Assembly (NCBI RefSeq): GCF_003284725.1 | Contig: NZ_PGTO01000017.1 | Location: 16,550 to 80,549, forward strand | From: Paramagnetospirillum kuznetsovii | GTDB lineage: Bacteria; Pseudomonadota; Alphaproteobacteria; Rhodospirillales; Magnetospirillaceae | Length of the DNA stretch: 64,000 nucleotides | Direction: 5' to 3' | Shown: in pieces, positions 33,401 through 40,972 of the stretch | How the letters are laid out: the number at the start of each line of letters is the position of its first letter | Numbering within the stretch: position 1 is the first letter of the stretch | Translations under genes and position numbers: made by a program | The notes under the pieces: model-generated | What the model was told of the DNA's origin: nothing | Seen by the model: the letters and a program-made list of their open reading frames with translations, nothing else | Databases searched by the model: none

Positions 33401-34097
33401 AAACAAGGATATATACGTCAAGCATATTGACGATACATCATCCTCATCCAATGAAAGTCGCTGCCTGAACATCATTAAGGCATATAAGCTTGACGTTTAC
33501 GGTAAGCTTTCTGTTCTTGATTGTATCTTGGCTGCCCAAAAGCTGTCGAGCGGCAAGCTCTATGATGAACCCTATGAAGATCTTGAGAAAAAGTTGAGTG
33601 ACGCTGAGCGCCAATTCCGGCAGGAGCGCCGCAAGCGTGAGCGAGTTATTGCTATCGAGGCGGTAAATGTTCTTGGCGATTTCGGAATGAAATACTCGCC
33701 AAGCGAAGATTATGGATATGACTATGATTTAAATAAGGTTATCAGCGGACCTGCCGTGCTGTTTAACAAGATGTCCGTCGATATCTGGAATAAGGCTCTC
33801 GCCGGAACCCAGTGGGACACAGAGCTAAAGTGGCGGATCGCCATCTGCACAATGCCTAACACCGTCGATTATATCATCGACCAAAAAACTGGTTCGGCAA
33901 AATTGGCGAAGAACAAAAGGCCGTGTGACATTAAGCGCCGTTATAGGGACCATGATCAGGCGGGTGCGATGCGCTCAATCGCAATGTCGTTCAGGACATT
34001 TGTCGGTGGGTTGACAGCAGAGGAAGAGATTGAGGAATCGCTCGCTGATGAACTCCCTGAACTTGAGGCTGCTTTCGCCGACGAAGCTGTCGCGTAA
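30462..34097 (+). CDS. Large primase-helicase fusion (CHC2, TOPRIM and P-loop ATPase)
   Basis: 1211 residues. A CHC2 zinc finger occupies the N-terminus (C45, H48, C66, C69; FHEDTKASLSVNPQKGVYYC). A TOPRIM segment has FEGEKA (about 260-265) and PDNDPAG (308-314). After about 400 linking residues, an ATPase has Walker A GPSGSGKT (739-746) and Walker B LFDEAE (784-789), with a segment ending LARTSSSG. The C-terminal 350 residues are charged and unassigned. It should prime and unwind plasmid DNA. The second half is more AT-rich than the first, hinting at a mosaic origin. A strong hairpin follows the stop. Confidence 0.85.
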   Translation: MTESSRDPSIDAAIESLKQSLNIVEIISSRGIQLKRQGAEHVGLCPFHEDTKASLSVNPQKGVYYCRACGAAGTAIRFLQEYEARSFADVVYELSNGGIDLRRRSGSLVAATYERTAMRTTSSSKPTTPEPKAILPVPASAEDIVATASGFSDLGAKTPKSVKILNPNNEDCPVFDQNITMQHTYCDANGELLGYVLRNDWVDAEGVKRKSTKQVVWAEEVHMPDGSIRSGWTSMAFPPPRQPYGRELVNPNPNALCAWFEGEKAVDYANERLGQAAYVGMGWVGGAGAVDKLALDPEVAGRDHILCPDNDPAGHVCMQKLERQLRDAGCTGDIYVALAPEGAAKGWDAADSCWNAEQLTRWLGAAIPYTEWKSDMAEVETVEMERVADAIQPSLTTPAAAPNLADVPHDGITIYDRICNQGPAVLEEPATLQILGRMRKSNKSGYGAFRVAMRAIGMDVSSMEERINLALAGLTKDGMLIHGLAKNDPASLQDGPVVQMLVRMKACERTAYVQLKKELSKIGVPSDEMDKAVTLAARENDGGMSDRVNGLLHDFKITIQRMGYHRGVYFYLSSETREIVSMSAEKHRDRNLLQLAPAGFWELAFGTEKGGINWIDAASWLMRDCHQKGLFENERIRGRGVWFDNGRTVMHLGDRLIIDGETCKIEDYCGSYHYEINNTLPAPLMDDPLTDEEGREIADIIYSGLRWENQGHGYLLIGWIVSAMVGGAMPWRPHVWLSGPSGSGKTWTQTMIISPLLGSLTLAFKGATEAAIRGKLQSDSLAVLFDEAESQTERTKKQMEAVLGLARTSSSGTTNSGPIDDPSNEKKDNDFCVGRGTQGGGSVSYQIRSSFLFSSISPALEQEADINRFMQLPFRKPLKFIQNSESNRIKYEEESANFERTKKRVEAAVKNGVTSRRLLARILQNLPTILENVENFRAAASDVLMDSRNGDTVGVLLACYHAIITKAMISKDEAKTFMLENKDIYVKHIDDTSSSSNESRCLNIIKAYKLDVYGKLSVLDCILAAQKLSSGKLYDEPYEDLEKKLSDAERQFRQERRKRERVIAIEAVNVLGDFGMKYSPSEDYGYDYDLNKVISGPAVLFNKMSVDIWNKALAGTQWDTELKWRIAICTMPNTVDYIIDQKTGSAKLAKNKRPCDIKRRYRDHDQAGAMRSIAMSFRTFVGGLTAEEEIEESLADELPELEAAFADEAVA

Positions 34098-34106
34098 AGA
34101 AGGAGT

Positions 34107-34130
34107 GGCCGGATTTATCCGGCCTTTCCT
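34107..34130 (+). terminator. Rho-independent terminator after the primase-helicase gene
   Basis: GGCCGGA (34107-34113) pairs with TCCGGCC (34118-34124) around a TTTA loop, followed by TTTCCTTCT. It lies between convergent genes and may serve both. Confidence 0.7.
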
Positions 34131-34131
34131 T

Positions 34132-34497
34132 CTAGTCGTTGCTCCATATAAGCCATTTTGGCGGTGGTGGCGGAAACTCACCTGGCCCATAGAGTTTCGG
34201 TCGAAAGGTTCGCACAGGACCTCCAGGACGGCGGAAGTGAACGATCTGCGCTTCGACGTTATCTCTATCAAATTCTGGCTCTCTCTTGGCGCGAACACGA
34301 GCCAGCATTTTTGCGCATTCTGGATTTGTGTTTTCGATCCACGTCTTCAGCACAGCTCGATGGGTATCCCCGCCGCGAGATCCGCTGCAGAACATTCCGC
34401 TTCTGACCCGCTTTTCCAAAATAAATTCATCGTAGATCACCGGTGAGCCCGACTCTTTTACGGCCATATGCGCCGACTGCGATTTTCTGATTGGCAT
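34132..34497 (-). CDS. Hypothetical protein, member of a local two-copy family (copy A)
   Basis: 121 residues with AAGGAG 9 nt before the ATG. Residues 20-50 (VIYDEFILEKRVRSGMFCSG, then HRAVLKTW) align with the protein at 35480-35653 (VYDPYSVEKKVRMGMFCAA, then HWSAVKLW). The C-terminus is Pro-rich. No outside family is recognised; the GMFC motif may be functional. Confidence 0.55.
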   Translation of the reverse strand: MPIRKSQSAHMAVKESGSPVIYDEFILEKRVRSGMFCSGSRGGDTHRAVLKTWIENTNPECAKMLARVRAKREPEFDRDNVEAQIVHFRRPGGPVRTFRPKLYGPGEFPPPPPKWLIWSND

Positions 34498-34672
34498 TAT
34501 GAATATCTCCTTGTTTGGGTCATGCGACCTGATATTGGCCGTTCTATAACTACAACACGATTATGTATAACACATACCAATGGCTTTGTACGCTTGGTAT
34601 TTTGTGTAGTTTTACGGCTATAGCACCGCAGACTGGTTATTCCATCGTTTTTTTATGGTGACTTTTCATGGT

Positions 34673-35186
34673 TGTGCCATCGACGTGCCACCGGTAGACA
34701 GTGCCCAGGCCGCTTATTCGTGATGCAGGCACATAAGAGAGATTCCACGATATTCATTGGGATATTCGTAACTGTACCAATAACAAGGATAGGACGCTAC
34801 GTCCTAAAATTGGTAAAATCTTTCTAAAAGTGCTCCACAAGTCATGTGGCACACAAAATCCTTCTGGCACAGTCTGTGTCACGTTGTTTTTCTAAAATAT
34901 ATTTGGAAAATTTTGCATGGTGGCACAATGGCACACCTATTCACGACATAGCCATATTTTCATTATAGCGAAATCGATCAAGCTAACAATACGTTACGAT
35001 ACCGGAACATGCCGCTGGATATCTCTCGAAAATTCAAATCCTGCAGAAGCCGTATGTTTTTCTGTGCCACTGTGCCATTTCTTATATTTCTATCTCCATT
35101 TATGAGGAAAAATGTAAGTAAAATAAGGAGTTTTTTGTTGTGGCACACTACGCAAAATACGGTGGCACAGCTGTGCCATTGTGCCA
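34673..35186. repeat. Cluster of twelve TGTGCCA/TGGCACA heptamers in an AT-rich gap
   Basis: Copies lie at 34673-34679, 34685-34690 (six bases), 34847, 34865, 34921, 34929, 35063, 35071, 35141, 35163, 35172 and 35180. Two inverted copies form a perfect 16-bp palindrome TGGCACAGCTGTGCCA (35163-35178). No protein-coding frame is convincing between 34498 and 35273. The array could be a partition site, a second origin or a regulator-binding region. Confidence 0.7.
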
Positions 35187-35273
35187 TTTGTGTGCCTTTC
35201 GATATTTAATGGCCAGAGCCGTTCCCCAGAACCCGGCATTTCCGCCGTCATCCCTTATGCCAAGGCTCATTGA

Positions 35274-35483
35274 TTAGAATCCATGCGCCCAGTCGCGGAG
35301 CCCGATGGATATAATGGTCCAAGGCTGATCTGCCAGCTTGTTCCAGGCGTGGCAGCAATGGTCGACGATATCCTCGTAGGATTGGAATATCCGGTTGGAC
35401 AGCCAGTTTTTCCGCATGAACTGCCAGATGTTTTCGACCGGGTTCTCGCCGCCGTGGGAACCCCCTGCGTGGGTCCCAATCAA
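35274..35483 (-). pseudogene. IS630-family transposase remnant
   Basis: Only the C-terminal 60 or so residues remain: NPVENIWQFMRKNWLSNRIF carries the last DDE glutamate, followed by CCHAWNKLADQPWTIISIGL. This is typical of the IS630/Tc1 family. The two upstream aspartates and the helix-turn-helix are missing, so the copy is dead. It abuts the truncated paralogue at 35480. Confidence 0.8.
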
Positions 35484-35653
35484 CGGGCCTTGGTATTAGC
35501 CCATAGTTTAACGGCCGACCAATGGGCCTCGCCGCCAAGCTTGGCGGCGCAGAACATGCCCATTCTGACCTTTTTCTCGACTGAATACGGGTCATAGACC
35601 CGTTGCTCCTCGACTACCGCCTTTCTGGCGGTCTTGGCATTTCTGGTGGACAT
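35480..35653 (-). CDS. Hypothetical protein, local family copy B, probably truncated
   Basis: 57 residues from the ATG at 35653. It shares the YD-x-VEKKVRMGMFCA and VKLW pattern with copy A but ends early (WANTKAR) where the IS630 remnant begins, so the C-terminus was probably removed by that insertion. Confidence 0.5.
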   Translation of the reverse strand: MSTRNAKTARKAVVEEQRVYDPYSVEKKVRMGMFCAAKLGGEAHWSAVKLWANTKAR

Positions 35654-35829
35654 TCTAACGCCTGGCTTAAATAACACCTGTAATATGTTTAACATATGCC
35701 AAAAAACTAGGCGTGCGAAACCTTACTGTGGAATTATGGGCGTCCATTTTAACTGAACCCCAACTCAAAATACTAGAGGCGCCCACCCGTTTTCACATGC
35801 CGTCGGTTCGAAAACAGCATGGCTCCGGT

Positions 35830-35955
35830 CCTCATGCCGTCAACCGGCGTAAATCGTATTCTCTGTCTTGGGACACAGGATGCGTGAGAATAATACTAAT
35901 CATTCGGAAGTTAGTTGAAAATAGATGTTGCGAATATGGCACCGTACCATTATCA
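35830..35955 (+). promoter_or_regulatory. Duplicated promoter module, copy 1
   Basis: About 125 bp related to 37450-37570: both begin with CCTCAT-CCG and GGCGTAA, carry an inverted repeat starting TATTCTC (here 35857-35863 with GAGAATA at 35886-35892), and end GAAAATAGATRTTGC then TGGCACCGTACCA. It lies upstream of the 36012 gene. Confidence 0.65.
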
Positions 35956-36011
35956 TGAATCCATGAGTACCGGGAGATGGCTCCCAATTGCACAAAGTGA
36001 GGATTTCTGAA

Positions 36012-36356
36012 ATGACCGCCCCATCAAACATCGAAGCCGCCGTCGACGCCCTTATCAATGCCAATTCCTATATGGTCGGCTGGGAGATGACCTACCTGTC
36101 GATCTCGCGCCGGAATGGCAATTTTTACTACAATGCCAATGTGATTGACGTCGAAGTCGATGGCGAGGAAGAGCGGATCCGTGAGATCGATGATCTGCAT
36201 GAGGCGGGCAATGACGGCATCGTCATGATCGGTTATGCCGTCGGCGAGCCCTATAAGAGCTCACCTTACTCCTTCGATCCCGAGACCCTGGTTATTATGA
36301 CCACTCAGGCCGAGAAGCTCGAGGCCGAGCAGGCCAAGCACTCCATGTCCATGTGA
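36012..36356 (+). CDS. Hypothetical acidic protein
   Basis: 114 residues; GAGGA is 8 nt before the ATG. Alternating strands (YLSISRRNGNFYYNANVIDVEVDGEEERI) suggest a small alpha/beta protein with an acidic surface. It is driven by the duplicated promoter module and so may be co-regulated with the gene at 37627. The family is unknown. Confidence 0.65.
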   Translation: MTAPSNIEAAVDALINANSYMVGWEMTYLSISRRNGNFYYNANVIDVEVDGEEERIREIDDLHEAGNDGIVMIGYAVGEPYKSSPYSFDPETLVIMTTQAEKLEAEQAKHSMSM

Positions 36357-36447
36357 GCCACCACCAGGCGTAACCGTAGATACCCGTCGGGACGGTATGC
36401 GGTCGCAAGGGCGTCCTGTACGCCCGACGTGGTCTGAAGCCGATCAA

Positions 36448-36705
36448 ATGAGAGGCGGCTTTGCGCATCTTAAGGTTTGCGAGATCGTCGGCGTTGATTT
36501 CAGCAAGAATCGCATCTTGTTCAAGATCTTCGAGTCCGAATGGGATCGCAAGAAGAGGCGTGGCAACAAGAGCACTTCTGTTTACCTGGGTATGGTCAGC
36601 AACAAGGGCATCGATTACCGCTATCTCGGCAACGGTCACCTGATGCATTCCATCGACTGCCATGTTGCCAAGGGTGGCAATCCCTTCTCTACGGTGAACC
36701 GGTGA
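36448..36705 (+). CDS. Hypothetical protein
   Basis: 85 residues from the ATG at 36448; an ATG at 36397 would add 17. The sequence (LKVCEIVGVDFSKNRILFKIFESEWDRKKRRG, then STSVYLGMVSNKGIDYRYLGNG) is protein-like with basic patches. A GGGGC-CGAA-GCCCC hairpin follows at 36718-36731. The function is unknown. Confidence 0.5.
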   Translation: MRGGFAHLKVCEIVGVDFSKNRILFKIFESEWDRKKRRGNKSTSVYLGMVSNKGIDYRYLGNGHLMHSIDCHVAKGGNPFSTVNR

Positions 36706-36914
36706 ACGATGAGAGGCGGGGCCGAAGCCCCTCCCATTCTCTCCATAATGTAGGGGGTATGTGAAATCGCACTGGTGGCGTAATCGCAGATCAAAAGACA
36801 AGCGACTTCGGGCCGCCTTATTCTTATTTCCACGCCGTAAATGGCAGTACGATCTTACCAAACACAGTGACACAGTGCCATTTTTGCTCAACAGCCAAAA
36901 TTGGAGGTCGTTCG

Positions 36915-37397
36915 ATGTATTTTTATTCAGATCAATCGATGGATTCCCATGAATTTAACCTGGCTCGTTCGTATCTCGGGATAACCCGTGAACAATTGGC
37001 TGCGCTCCTTGGAGCCTCATTGAATACGGTCATCGCATGGGGTCGAGCAGGCGGCGTGTCCGCCCGGCCGATCCCGGCCGACATCGCCGCGACCATAAGG
37101 ATGATTACATGGGCAGGGCCGGCGCGGCTCAGACTGAACTCTGATGGCATCGTCGCTCTTGTCGATTACGACCTGACCGACCTCCAAGTTCGGCGCGCTT
37201 GGCTGCTCATCAAGCAGATCGCCAATCTCGATGATCTCGTGCCGCAGCTGACCAGCTCGGTGATACTGCGCTTTTCAGATCGGGCAGAATCATACTCTAA
37301 AGTTGTTGATCCGGCCCAGACGCAGCAGGCCGGCGCAAGCTCTCTAAGGGAGTTTGCTGAGATGGCGGCCAGGTTGGTGGTGTGCGGCGCGATCTGA
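36915..37397 (+). CDS. HTH-domain hypothetical protein
   Basis: 160 residues from the ATG at 36915, with GGAGG 8 nt upstream. EFNLARSYLGITREQLAALLGASLNTVIAWGRAGG is an XRE-like helix-turn-helix; the rest is helical, with a polar Ala-rich C-terminus. It may regulate the surrounding small genes. A CACAGTGCCA element near 36870 resembles the heptamer array. Confidence 0.6.
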   Translation: MYFYSDQSMDSHEFNLARSYLGITREQLAALLGASLNTVIAWGRAGGVSARPIPADIAATIRMITWAGPARLRLNSDGIVALVDYDLTDLQVRRAWLLIKQIANLDDLVPQLTSSVILRFSDRAESYSKVVDPAQTQQAGASSLREFAEMAARLVVCGAI

Positions 37398-37423
37398 AGC
37401 CAGCAGCAACATCCGTCAGACAG

Positions 37424-37447
37424 AACGGCGGCCAATTGGCCGCCGTT
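37424..37447 (+). terminator. Perfect 10-bp stem terminator
   Basis: AACGGCGGCC pairs with GGCCGCCGTT around an AATT loop, 27 bp after the HTH gene stop, followed by a short CCTCATT tail. The same sequence could act on both strands. Confidence 0.65.
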
Positions 37448-37449
37448 CC

Positions 37450-37570
37450 TCATTCCGCATACGGCGTAATTTGTATTCTCAGTCTTATGAACACGAAAAC
37501 AAGAAAAAATACTGAGAACGACGGCGAATAGCAGAAAATAGATATTGCAAACGTGGCACCGTACCACTAT
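37450..37570 (+). promoter_or_regulatory. Duplicated promoter module, copy 2
   Basis: Second copy of the module at 35830-35955. Its inverted repeat is TTCTCAGT (37476-37483) with ACTGAGAA (37511-37518), and it ends with GTGGCACCGTACCAC. It lies upstream of the 37627 gene. Confidence 0.65.
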
Positions 37571-37626
37571 ATTGAATCGTGGAAACGGGGAAACCCCCAC
37601 AGAAATGCAAAACAAGGAATCACATC

Positions 37627-37959
37627 ATGCTTCACGCTTTCTTCGACCTCGATGATGAGCGGCTTTACATGGACGGCGGCTTTCGCTCGGCACCATTCGG
37701 CTTCTTGGGCGATCGGGCTTATCTGCGCGATGACGATCACGATCAGTATTTCAACGGAAATGGCGATGCGCCCAATCTTCCAGGTTGCGTTTTCGGAGGG
37801 AAGTCGTGGTCAGAAGTGCAGCCCCACGAGGTCGCTCGTTATATCGGGCTGCAGATCGTCAAGCCGAAGTTCCTGAAGGTTTACAAGACCCGTGCCGGGT
37901 GCCTGCGGGCTGTCGCTAAGGCGAGCGAGGAGGCTCAGAACGATACTCCATGGCTCTGA
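37627..37959 (+). CDS. Hypothetical protein
   Basis: 110 residues from the ATG at 37627; AAGGA lies 10 nt upstream. Aromatic and acidic (FFDLDDERLYMDGGFRSAPF, DRAYLRDDDHDQYFNGNGD). The C-terminal helix is basic. No family is recognised. It shares a promoter module with the gene at 36012. Confidence 0.62.
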   Translation: MLHAFFDLDDERLYMDGGFRSAPFGFLGDRAYLRDDDHDQYFNGNGDAPNLPGCVFGGKSWSEVQPHEVARYIGLQIVKPKFLKVYKTRAGCLRAVAKASEEAQNDTPWL

Positions 37960-38021
37960 TGAGCCCCACAGGTCGCATGGATGATCCCAGCGGCCACATC
38001 CATCCGTAAGGAACTCAAAAA

Positions 38022-38675
38022 ATGTCGATCAATCTCAATTTAAAATTCCCCCTTTTGGGGCGCGAGCAGCAAATCTACGGTGCTGCGATTCAGCAGTACA
38101 TGAACCCCCGCGGACGTGGCTACAAATCTGAAGTCAACTTGATGGTCTGGCCAGAGATCGAGCGCAGCCAAGGTGCGGTGCGCTTTGAAACGCCGGGTGG
38201 GCAGATCTGGATAACGAACAAGAAATTAAATGCGCTCTTTGGCGCTCGTTTTGGTGGTGAGCCCAATGCAGCCATCCTCCTCAAGGGCCTTGATCAAGCA
38301 GAGATCACCAGCGCAATCGATAATGTTATGAATAAGATCGCTGAAGCGATCGCCGATGATGAAGTGCCGATAACGAGGGTTGCCAGTGGATCGACCCCGA
38401 AGTCAGCTCGTTACAATGTCGATATCCAGGAAAGCATTCTAATTAATTCAAATCCTGAGATTTGTCGGCGCACAATTCGCGTCACTTTGCCTGTTTCACA
38501 AGTTAGGGCCGACGAAAACGGACAACTGTGGGCGCCAAAATGGCTGTTCAGCGACAGGCTCCAGCACGGCCAGAGGCTCAATGTTGCTGATTGGCCGGGT
38601 CTTCCGGAAGTGCGCAAGCAGATCGAAAGCGCGATCAGGTCAGTGGTCAATGAGGTGACTGCCAAAGTCGCCTGA
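38022..38675 (+). CDS. Hypothetical protein
   Basis: 217 residues with AGGAA before the ATG. Mixed alpha/beta; LPVSQVRADENGQLWAPKWLFSDRLQHGQRLNVADWPG is strand-rich and the end is a charged helix. No domain is recognised. It is followed by about 256 bp in which frames on both strands look partly protein-like, so a lost or frameshifted gene may be there. Confidence 0.68.
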   Translation: MSINLNLKFPLLGREQQIYGAAIQQYMNPRGRGYKSEVNLMVWPEIERSQGAVRFETPGGQIWITNKKLNALFGARFGGEPNAAILLKGLDQAEITSAIDNVMNKIAEAIADDEVPITRVASGSTPKSARYNVDIQESILINSNPEICRRTIRVTLPVSQVRADENGQLWAPKWLFSDRLQHGQRLNVADWPGLPEVRKQIESAIRSVVNEVTAKVA

Positions 38676-38931
38676 TTTCCAAATCTGAGGCCACATCACA
38701 AATCGACAGCTCGCCCACCGGAACACCAGTCTGAATTAAGGAGCAAACCAGTATCAGCGACGTCGATAATTTGCAGGAAATGGCTGGCCACGGTCTCGCC
38801 GTCGGGCCATGTCGAGGTCCAGGCTTTCAACTCGCCGCGCGAAACGCCCCATGACTGGCGACCTGAAATGGACGCTTTCACGCGAGTTGCCGCAAGATTA
38901 TGGGCGGTCAAAGCCATCTAGAGAGTTCAAT
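38676..38931. other. Gap with a degraded gene
   Basis: The plus frame that continues the previous gene past its stop stays open to a TAG near 38924 and ends with a protein-like WRPEMDAFTRVAARLWAVKAI, but it has no start codon. A 73-codon minus frame covers the same DNA. One is probably the remnant of a real gene; I cannot tell which. Confidence 0.35.
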
Positions 38932-40530
38932 ATGTCGCGAATCCTTCAAGACCCAGAGCTGGACAAGTTTATCCAAGGTGCGAGTGCTAAATTGCTGGTC
39001 ACTTGGATGACGAAGGACCGTGCCGAATATTACGCGCAGACTCTGGGGAATGAGGTCGTCAGCGTCGAGCAGGTCGACAGCCTTGATGATGAGATCAACA
39101 GGGTTTTCCTGGCGCGGATCGAGCCAAAGGTATCAAGCTTTGTCGCCGCCAGCCCAGCTATCGCCCAGATTGCTGAACGCGTCGGCGTCGATCGCGCTGA
39201 ACTCTCATCCATTGCCGCCTCGAAGATCATCTCCCGATGCCGGGATGAGGTTCACGATCGCGTCTTCATGCAGGTCGGCGCCAACAAGCTGGCGGAAAAT
39301 AATGAGGTTCAGGCCTATCTCCAGCATCTCGCGCGCCTGAAAGTCGCCGGTGACACCAGGCCGACCGAGGAAATGCTGGCCGGCGACCTGGTGCAGGATT
39401 TTGCCGAACGCCACTTACAGCTGGGCGACAATAAGGCGATGCCAGACATCCAGCCGCTGTTTGAGCGCCATATTGATGGCTATGTCGCCGAAGCAAAGCA
39501 GTGGATTAATAATGAGACAAGCCGTCTCGACCAGGCCGATCAGTTTCAAGAGCGTTTGACTCGAGATAATATTGCCGCCCGGCAGAATGAGCGTGCCGTT
39601 TGCAAAAATGCCATCGAACATAAATTTGACCTTGCAAGCAGCAAGGCAATTTTGGCGTTGCCGCGCAATGCTTTCGTTAAGGATCTGGCCGGCGATGATC
39701 CAATTAAAATTCGATCGGCCGCGCTTGAAAGCGCTAAATCAATCGCAGCTCAGCATAAAGAGTCGCCGATTCCGGCTTTCCAGCCGGCACAGCGACCAGA
39801 TCCTAAACTGGCGCTCCATGAAGATTATATCGAGCAGCACAAGCCAGCGATTTACAGCGCGGCATTTTATAATGCCGCTATGCATGCAGTCACCAATGAG
39901 CCAAGCTCAATCGAGCGGTTCCAGCTTAACCAGGACGACATCGCCCGCCGCGGCCTTGACCCGCAAGTCATTAATACAATGGCGGATCAGGTACACGCTC
40001 ATGGCGTCGATAAGGCGGCAGAGTATTTTACCTCGTTGGCCGACGATATGGCCGACAGTACAGAGGCTTATAAAGCTGAGCTAAATCAAATCGAGGATAT
40101 CCGCGCCGATCTCGACCACGCCATAAACCATGGCCGGTCATTCAGGGAGCTTCAGCATTTCGGCGTCGAGATCCCGGGCGAGATCCATGCAAATGTCTTA
40201 GCGGAAGCCTCACAAGCTGAGCTCGATAAAATTTTATCCGGCGGCGGCGATTTTAACGCCGTGGGCTTTGCTGATTTATATGCCGAGCATTCCAGTGTTC
40301 ACGCTGATCTGACGTCCAAGAACGATGCGTTCTTTGATGGCGCCGGCAAGAGCCTTTATGGCCAGCCGCTTATCGCAGATTCCATCAAGCAGGATTTCCA
40401 CGAGATGCTGAGTAATGCGCAGCTGGATAAAATCCAGTCGGTTGCCCATGAGCATTTTAAATCAGTTTCCGAAAATATGATTTCCAACAAAATAAGGGAT
40501 ATTCGTCATGCCAATGTTAGACGCATTTAG
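38932..40530 (+). CDS. Large helical hypothetical protein
   Basis: 532 residues from the ATG at 38932. Mostly charged helix with an N-terminal part (ILQDPELDKFIQGASAKLLVTWM) and long stretches likely to form coiled coil (ADQFQERLTRDNIAARQNERAV). No enzyme motif is seen. Similar large helical proteins on plasmids can be relaxosome, partition or structural proteins. The last codons overlap a small hydrophobic ORF. Confidence 0.68.
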   Translation: MSRILQDPELDKFIQGASAKLLVTWMTKDRAEYYAQTLGNEVVSVEQVDSLDDEINRVFLARIEPKVSSFVAASPAIAQIAERVGVDRAELSSIAASKIISRCRDEVHDRVFMQVGANKLAENNEVQAYLQHLARLKVAGDTRPTEEMLAGDLVQDFAERHLQLGDNKAMPDIQPLFERHIDGYVAEAKQWINNETSRLDQADQFQERLTRDNIAARQNERAVCKNAIEHKFDLASSKAILALPRNAFVKDLAGDDPIKIRSAALESAKSIAAQHKESPIPAFQPAQRPDPKLALHEDYIEQHKPAIYSAAFYNAAMHAVTNEPSSIERFQLNQDDIARRGLDPQVINTMADQVHAHGVDKAAEYFTSLADDMADSTEAYKAELNQIEDIRADLDHAINHGRSFRELQHFGVEIPGEIHANVLAEASQAELDKILSGGGDFNAVGFADLYAEHSSVHADLTSKNDAFFDGAGKSLYGQPLIADSIKQDFHEMLSNAQLDKIQSVAHEHFKSVSENMISNKIRDIRHANVRRI

Positions 40531-40588
40531 CGGCACAATTATTTTTATCGCTGCGACTCTCTCTTCGCAAATGGCCCTGCTGAGGTAA
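40508..40588 (+). CDS. Possible 26-residue membrane peptide
   Basis: An ATG inside the end of the previous gene opens a frame with one hydrophobic stretch (FSGTIIFIAATLSSQMALL). The length fits a single-span micropeptide such as a type I toxin. There is no clear ribosome binding site. Confidence 0.25.
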   Translation: MPMLDAFSGTIIFIAATLSSQMALLR

Positions 40589-40609
40589 TAGACTAGAGGA
40601 GTAATGACC

Positions 40610-40894
40610 ATGACCAAGGCAACATTAGATACCCTGTCATCTGCGTATGTGGCGTCGACAGTGGCTGGCATCCTGTCAAACCTGCGCGGTGCGCTGACTC
40701 GCGAAGAGGTGCGCCATCGTGCCCTTCCGATGGTGATCTGCACGAGGATGAAGAATGCAAACGGCTTCTTCGACATGCGGTCCATGGGTTTGACCGCAAA
40801 TGAGCTGCGCGCCGAGTGGCGGAAGGCAGACCACGACGCAATGGCCAAGCAGATCGTGGATCTCGTTTATGAAAAGCTCGGGCTGGCGGCTTGA
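40610..40894 (+). CDS. Hypothetical protein
   Basis: 94 residues from the ATG at 40610; AGAGGAG is 8 nt upstream, better placed than for the ATG at 40604. Helical, with TREEVRHRALPMVICTRMKNANGFFDMRSMG. No family is recognised. It ends 78 bp before the IS256 remnant. Confidence 0.6.
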   Translation: MTKATLDTLSSAYVASTVAGILSNLRGALTREEVRHRALPMVICTRMKNANGFFDMRSMGLTANELRAEWRKADHDAMAKQIVDLVYEKLGLAA

Positions 40895-40972
40895 GCCCCT
40901 ACCAGTCGTGTCCCCCTGATAGGTGTAACAGCGCTGTCGCCGTTTGATCTCCGGCGGGCTTGGCAGGTTTGA

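Noticed and set aside
34841..35186. TGGCAC elements as sigma-54 promoters
   Set aside because: None of the copies is followed at the right distance by TTGC, and they occur in both orientations as repeats.
38696..38917. 73-codon minus-strand frame that looks partly protein-like
   Set aside because: No ribosome binding site, and a plus frame covering the same DNA looks equally coding; recorded as a degraded gap instead.
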